Source: JAGQVA01 sp041391725
GTDB lineage: Bacteria; Bacteroidota; Bacteroidia; J057
Assembly (NCBI GenBank): GCA_041391725.1
Contig: JAWKNL010000025.1
Coordinates: 29,929-93,928 of the forward strand
Length of the DNA: 64,000 nucleotides
Direction of reading: 5' to 3'
Made by a program: the position numbers and the translations under genes. Shown in pieces: positions 61,211-64,000 of this stretch; position 1 is the first letter of the stretch; the number at the start of each line of letters is the position of its first letter. Under the pieces are notes generated by a model. It was not told where the DNA came from. It made no database searches and saw nothing but the letters and a program-made list of their open reading frames with translations.

Positions 61211-63202
61211 TTATTTTGATATGATAAATTTTTTGAAATAAGTTTCATTACCTGTATCTACCCGTAAGCGATAAACTCCGGGGGGATAATTGGAGACATT
61301 GATCCTTATCGGATTAGCATCTGGTTCATAAAAAGTTTTCTGCCAGAAGGTGTTTCCTAAATAAGACGTAATTGAACATTGGGCAAAGTTTATTTTCTCA
61401 GGAAGTCGGATCGATATTTCTTCCGTCGAAGGGTTGGGATAAATAAAAACGGAATCCTCCATATTCGAAAAAGTTAGTTCCGCCGGGGTTTGTAAATTTG
61501 AAGGAATTGCACTCGTTTTTTCAGGTATAGGCTCAAAATTTATCCCACAACCACTATTCTCTTCACAACTCCCTATTTCAGCCAATAAGCGGTTTCCATA
61601 CTCAATTTTAAACCCTGTCATAAATTTTACAGAACTCCCTGCCCGGAATGTATAGTCACTGAGATTTGAAACCGTCATATAAGATGGCGTCTGCTGAATG
61701 AGTGTTGCCTTATTATTGGGTGAGACAATAATGGAACTGGCGGCCTGGGCGAGAATAGCATTTTTCTTTTGCCAGTCTTTCCCCGGGTATAAAGATCCAA
61801 ATATTTCAATTTCATCCTGACAGGCTGCAAGAGGATCAATTCCATCCAGAATATTTCCACCTCCCAAATAAGTGTACCAGTCAAAATCAATCCCTGGTTC
61901 ATGAGCTTTTCCTATGTTTCCCTGGCTGACGGATGCCCCATCTTCCTCACAGGTTAATCCAACACTACTTTGTATCGCGACAATTCTATGGTTTTCATCA
62001 AAGGAGGGTGCACCCGAGGAGGCATTTTCAATAATGCCCAATCCCAGATCATATTTCACTTCATAACATTTACCTGCGGCAGTTGTTCCGACAGCAAGCC
62101 CCTGGGAAATTTTCTTTAAATCTCCCTGCGCATGATGAATGGTAACAAGATCATCAGAAGGCCAATCATTTCGTTTATTTCTGTTCCACCCTGCAAAAAA
62201 AATATTATACCCCAACGGAATAGAGTCTGTGGATTTTAATAACCCCAAATCGGGGCAATTACCTGCATCTGCTGAATTTGCAGTTACAACCTCTACCCCT
62301 ATCGTTCGCATTCTATCATTTCCGGTATTTATCTGGCACGTGGGTGTCTGAAAGTTATAATAAATGGTCCAGTTTTCGTGTTCTACAGACTCAAGGCTTC
62401 CCCCTATGTCATAAGTTCCAATTGCTATATGCCTCGCGGTAAGAATATAGGGGGTATAGTTATTATTCGTATTATTGATTAAAACACCGGATCCCCAATT
62501 GTCCAAAACTTCTTCACCATTATCAAATCGATATAAAATTTTCACGACAGCCCGGATCTCATTACACCATTCGTTTGCCCACGGCACACAGTTTACATCA
62601 ATATCACAACCCTGATCTGCAGCGCCAATATGATCACTCCTGAAAATATAACTTATCTTATTTATATGGAACTGGGGTTTTTCCATACGGTTACCCTGAA
62701 AATTGTATTCAATAATCAGGTTCTTTCCCGGTAAAACACCGGTGCTGAATTTTCCGTGGGGTTTGTTGTTAAAATGAGTATAGGCTCCGTATTGGCGAAT
62801 CCCGGTGGAGTCATAGAAAAATAGAGCCGCTCCTTCAGGAAGAGAAAATTGATCACAGGTAATTCGAAATCCTTCTGAATTAGGAGAAATAATTCGCAAT
62901 CGCCAGATATTTCTTCCGTCTTCCAGCCTGTCCCATCGCCCAAACCTTTCCATATCAATATCTGCGGGTAATACTACTCCAATTGTTTGGGACGTAAAGT
63001 ACTCGACATCTGAATGATTATGAACTCTGTTCAGCGAATCATTATTATAAGATGGAATTTCATAGATAGGTACTTCCTCAGGTAATTTATGTGTGTTACT
63101 ATATGGTTTTATGGGTAATGCCACCTGTGCAGATAAAAACAAAGGCGGGAAAAGGAAAAGGCATAAGAGAATACGGCAGACGATTTTTATCGAAGATTTC
63201 AT
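61211..63202 (-). CDS. Trypsin-like (lysyl-endopeptidase-type) T9SS-secreted protease, intact
   Basis: 663 residues. Signal peptide (CRILLCLFLFPPLFLSAQ). An N-terminal beta domain (about 60-190) precedes the catalytic domain: His258 in TARHIAIG, Asp318 in CPDLGLLKS and Ser396 in SSGAPSF form an S1-type triad. The W-x-NEWCNEIRAVVKIL and Cys pattern resembles lysyl endopeptidase relatives, so basic-residue cleavage is possible. The C-terminus is a sorting domain (YPNPSTEEISI, GVYRLRV). The interrupted copy at the window start is a close relative. Start and stop overlap or abut both neighbours (ATGA, TAAATG). Confidence 0.88.
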   Translation of the reverse strand: MKSSIKIVCRILLCLFLFPPLFLSAQVALPIKPYSNTHKLPEEVPIYEIPSYNNDSLNRVHNHSDVEYFTSQTIGVVLPADIDMERFGRWDRLEDGRNIWRLRIISPNSEGFRITCDQFSLPEGAALFFYDSTGIRQYGAYTHFNNKPHGKFSTGVLPGKNLIIEYNFQGNRMEKPQFHINKISYIFRSDHIGAADQGCDIDVNCVPWANEWCNEIRAVVKILYRFDNGEEVLDNWGSGVLINNTNNNYTPYILTARHIAIGTYDIGGSLESVEHENWTIYYNFQTPTCQINTGNDRMRTIGVEVVTANSADAGNCPDLGLLKSTDSIPLGYNIFFAGWNRNKRNDWPSDDLVTIHHAQGDLKKISQGLAVGTTAAGKCYEVKYDLGLGIIENASSGAPSFDENHRIVAIQSSVGLTCEEDGASVSQGNIGKAHEPGIDFDWYTYLGGGNILDGIDPLAACQDEIEIFGSLYPGKDWQKKNAILAQAASSIIVSPNNKATLIQQTPSYMTVSNLSDYTFRAGSSVKFMTGFKIEYGNRLLAEIGSCEENSGCGINFEPIPEKTSAIPSNLQTPAELTFSNMEDSVFIYPNPSTEEISIRLPEKINFAQCSITSYLGNTFWQKTFYEPDANPIRINVSNYPPGVYRLRVDTGNETYFKKFIISK

Positions 63203-63804
63203 GGCTTTATAAGGGATAAATCAACCAAATAAAAAACGGAATCAGGACCTCCACCGCCCCCAATGACATGTTTTTTGATGATGCCGATGTCTTTGGCAAA
63301 CCAAAGTTTCGTAAAAGTTCCTAAAAAGCTTGTTCGCTCCTCCGATTGGAGTACGTCATAATACGTTTCTCCACTGAGGATCAGCGAATCCAATACAGTA
63401 ACCTTTTCGTGGGCGGTAAAACCTTCTCCTCCTTTTTCTTTCCGAATATAATGGCCGCCTCCGGCCGGATAAGAAACATCAAAAGCATAATAATCTTCAT
63501 AAGTCCGCACGTCCGCACGCATCCTGTGATTACGGCTACATTCATAAATAATCATATATCCTTCTCCGATAAAAGGCAAAGGAGCTCCGGAGTTATTTCC
63601 CCGGTTTGTCACCCGCATCGTATCAAAAACCCCACTGGCGCTATCCTGATACACATACCATGACCCGGAATCGGGAACGGCAAAATACGCGCGCATTTCC
63701 TCATCCAGCGGGAAAAATGGTTTAGGTGGGATCGGCTTGCGGCAAGCCCCGATACAACACATGGCAACGATAATAAGCAGGAGAATATAGTTAAGGCTTT
63801 TCAT
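63199..63804 (-). CDS. Lipoprotein of unknown function upstream of the protease
   Basis: 201 residues; lipobox MCCIGAC. Beta-rich mature part (GSWYVYQDSASGVFDTMRV, ERTSFLGTFTKLWFAKDIGIIKK). I do not recognise a family. Its TGA overlaps the ATG of the protease (ATGA), so it is the first or second gene of that operon and may serve as a periplasmic or surface partner of the protease-barrel pair. Confidence 0.6.
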   Translation of the reverse strand: MKSLNYILLLIIVAMCCIGACRKPIPPKPFFPLDEEMRAYFAVPDSGSWYVYQDSASGVFDTMRVTNRGNNSGAPLPFIGEGYMIIYECSRNHRMRADVRTYEDYYAFDVSYPAGGGHYIRKEKGGEGFTAHEKVTVLDSLILSGETYYDVLQSEERTSFLGTFTKLWFAKDIGIIKKHVIGGGGGPDSVFYLVDLSLIKP

Positions 63805-64000
63805 GGGTAGAGGATGGGTTAGTAGATGGAAGATTGGTTTTCAAATGGTCTATTTCTTCTTTTAAGGTAAGAATGTATAAGGTCAATTCCTCTACTTTTT
63901 CCAACAACTGGACCTGAAGCTCTCCCACATTTACTGATCCTGTCGCTGCGTATTCCTCCGCAGACTTAATCCTGGGGAGATGGTGATTTTCCGAAATGTA
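63791..64000 (-). CDS. C-terminal end of a coiled-coil-tailed surface protein (partial)
   Basis: About 69 residues, 5' end outside the window. HHLPRIKSAEEYAATGSVNVGELQ is followed by a leucine-zipper-like run (LLEKVEELTLYILTLKEEIDHL, 22 residues). This ending is typical of tail-fibre-like or S74-chaperone-type Bacteroidota proteins, where it trimerises, but the body is not visible. It overlaps the lipoprotein gene by 14 bases. Confidence 0.6.
   Translation of the reverse strand, partial: YISENHHLPRIKSAEEYAATGSVNVGELQVQLLEKVEELTLYILTLKEEIDHLKTNLPSTNPSSTHEKP

Overview
The window looks like a chromosomal piece of a Bacteroidota bacterium. The evidence is type IX secretion (T9SS) components (porU, porV, gldH), several exported proteins with C-terminal T9SS sorting domains, SusC/SusD genes, FecI/FecR-type regulators, DUF4270 and DUF4249 lipoproteins, and promoter-like TAnnTTTG boxes. 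A gliding Saprospiria- or Cytophagia-like lineage is a reasonable guess from gene order, but the sequence alone does not settle it. I found no rRNA, tRNA or CRISPR array.

Layout. 1-3277: a trypsin-like T9SS-exported protease gene split by a decayed IS982-family insertion, a tightly linked small beta-barrel gene, and an orphan 3' fragment of a related barrel. 3295-12150: acyltransferase, hybrid histidine kinase, PagL-like lipid A deacylase coupled to a peroxiredoxin, a T9SS cargo protein, a TonB-dependent receptor, an acetyltransferase and panC. 12282-17225: the glycogen-synthase-like, DUF4270, glmS, aroE block. 17320-22238: porV and porU. 22384-27958: a YbjN-like protein, a coiled-coil protein, pheS and pheT. 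28026-32715: a three-gene operon with ATGA overlaps (M14 carboxypeptidase, unknown protein, Ig-like lipoprotein). 32716-33255: a repeat-dense intergenic region (MITE-like palindrome, 24-bp tandem repeat, array of micro-hairpins, direct repeats). 33256-37425: a large SF1 helicase with a C-terminal nuclease-like domain, a possible single-gene defence system. 37426-42227: ECF sigma factor, holB, an unknown protein, ricT-like PSP1 protein and gldH. 42291-52817: a polysaccharide utilisation locus (FecR remnant, SusC, SusD, LamG-like lipoprotein, two GH144-like glucanases) in which three genes carry frameshifts. 52822-56376: rpsU, aldo/keto reductase, FucP-type permease and CvfB-like protein. 56547-58366: a tiny zinc-ribbon-like protein, a lipoprotein, and deletion relics of a TonB receptor/DUF4249 pair. 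58419-64000: an FAD-dependent lipoprotein, then (minus strand) a second intact barrel-protease pair, a lipoprotein and the 3' end of a coiled-coil-tailed protein.

How it fits together. PorU, PorV and GldH belong to the secretion and gliding machinery that would export the sorting-domain proteins found here (both proteases, the M14 carboxypeptidase and the 265-residue cargo). The glycan locus probably encodes capture and depolymerisation of a glucan, possibly beta-1,2-glucan, but it shows signs of decay. The two protease-barrel loci lie in opposite orientation about 57 kb apart and form long inverted homologous segments that could recombine.
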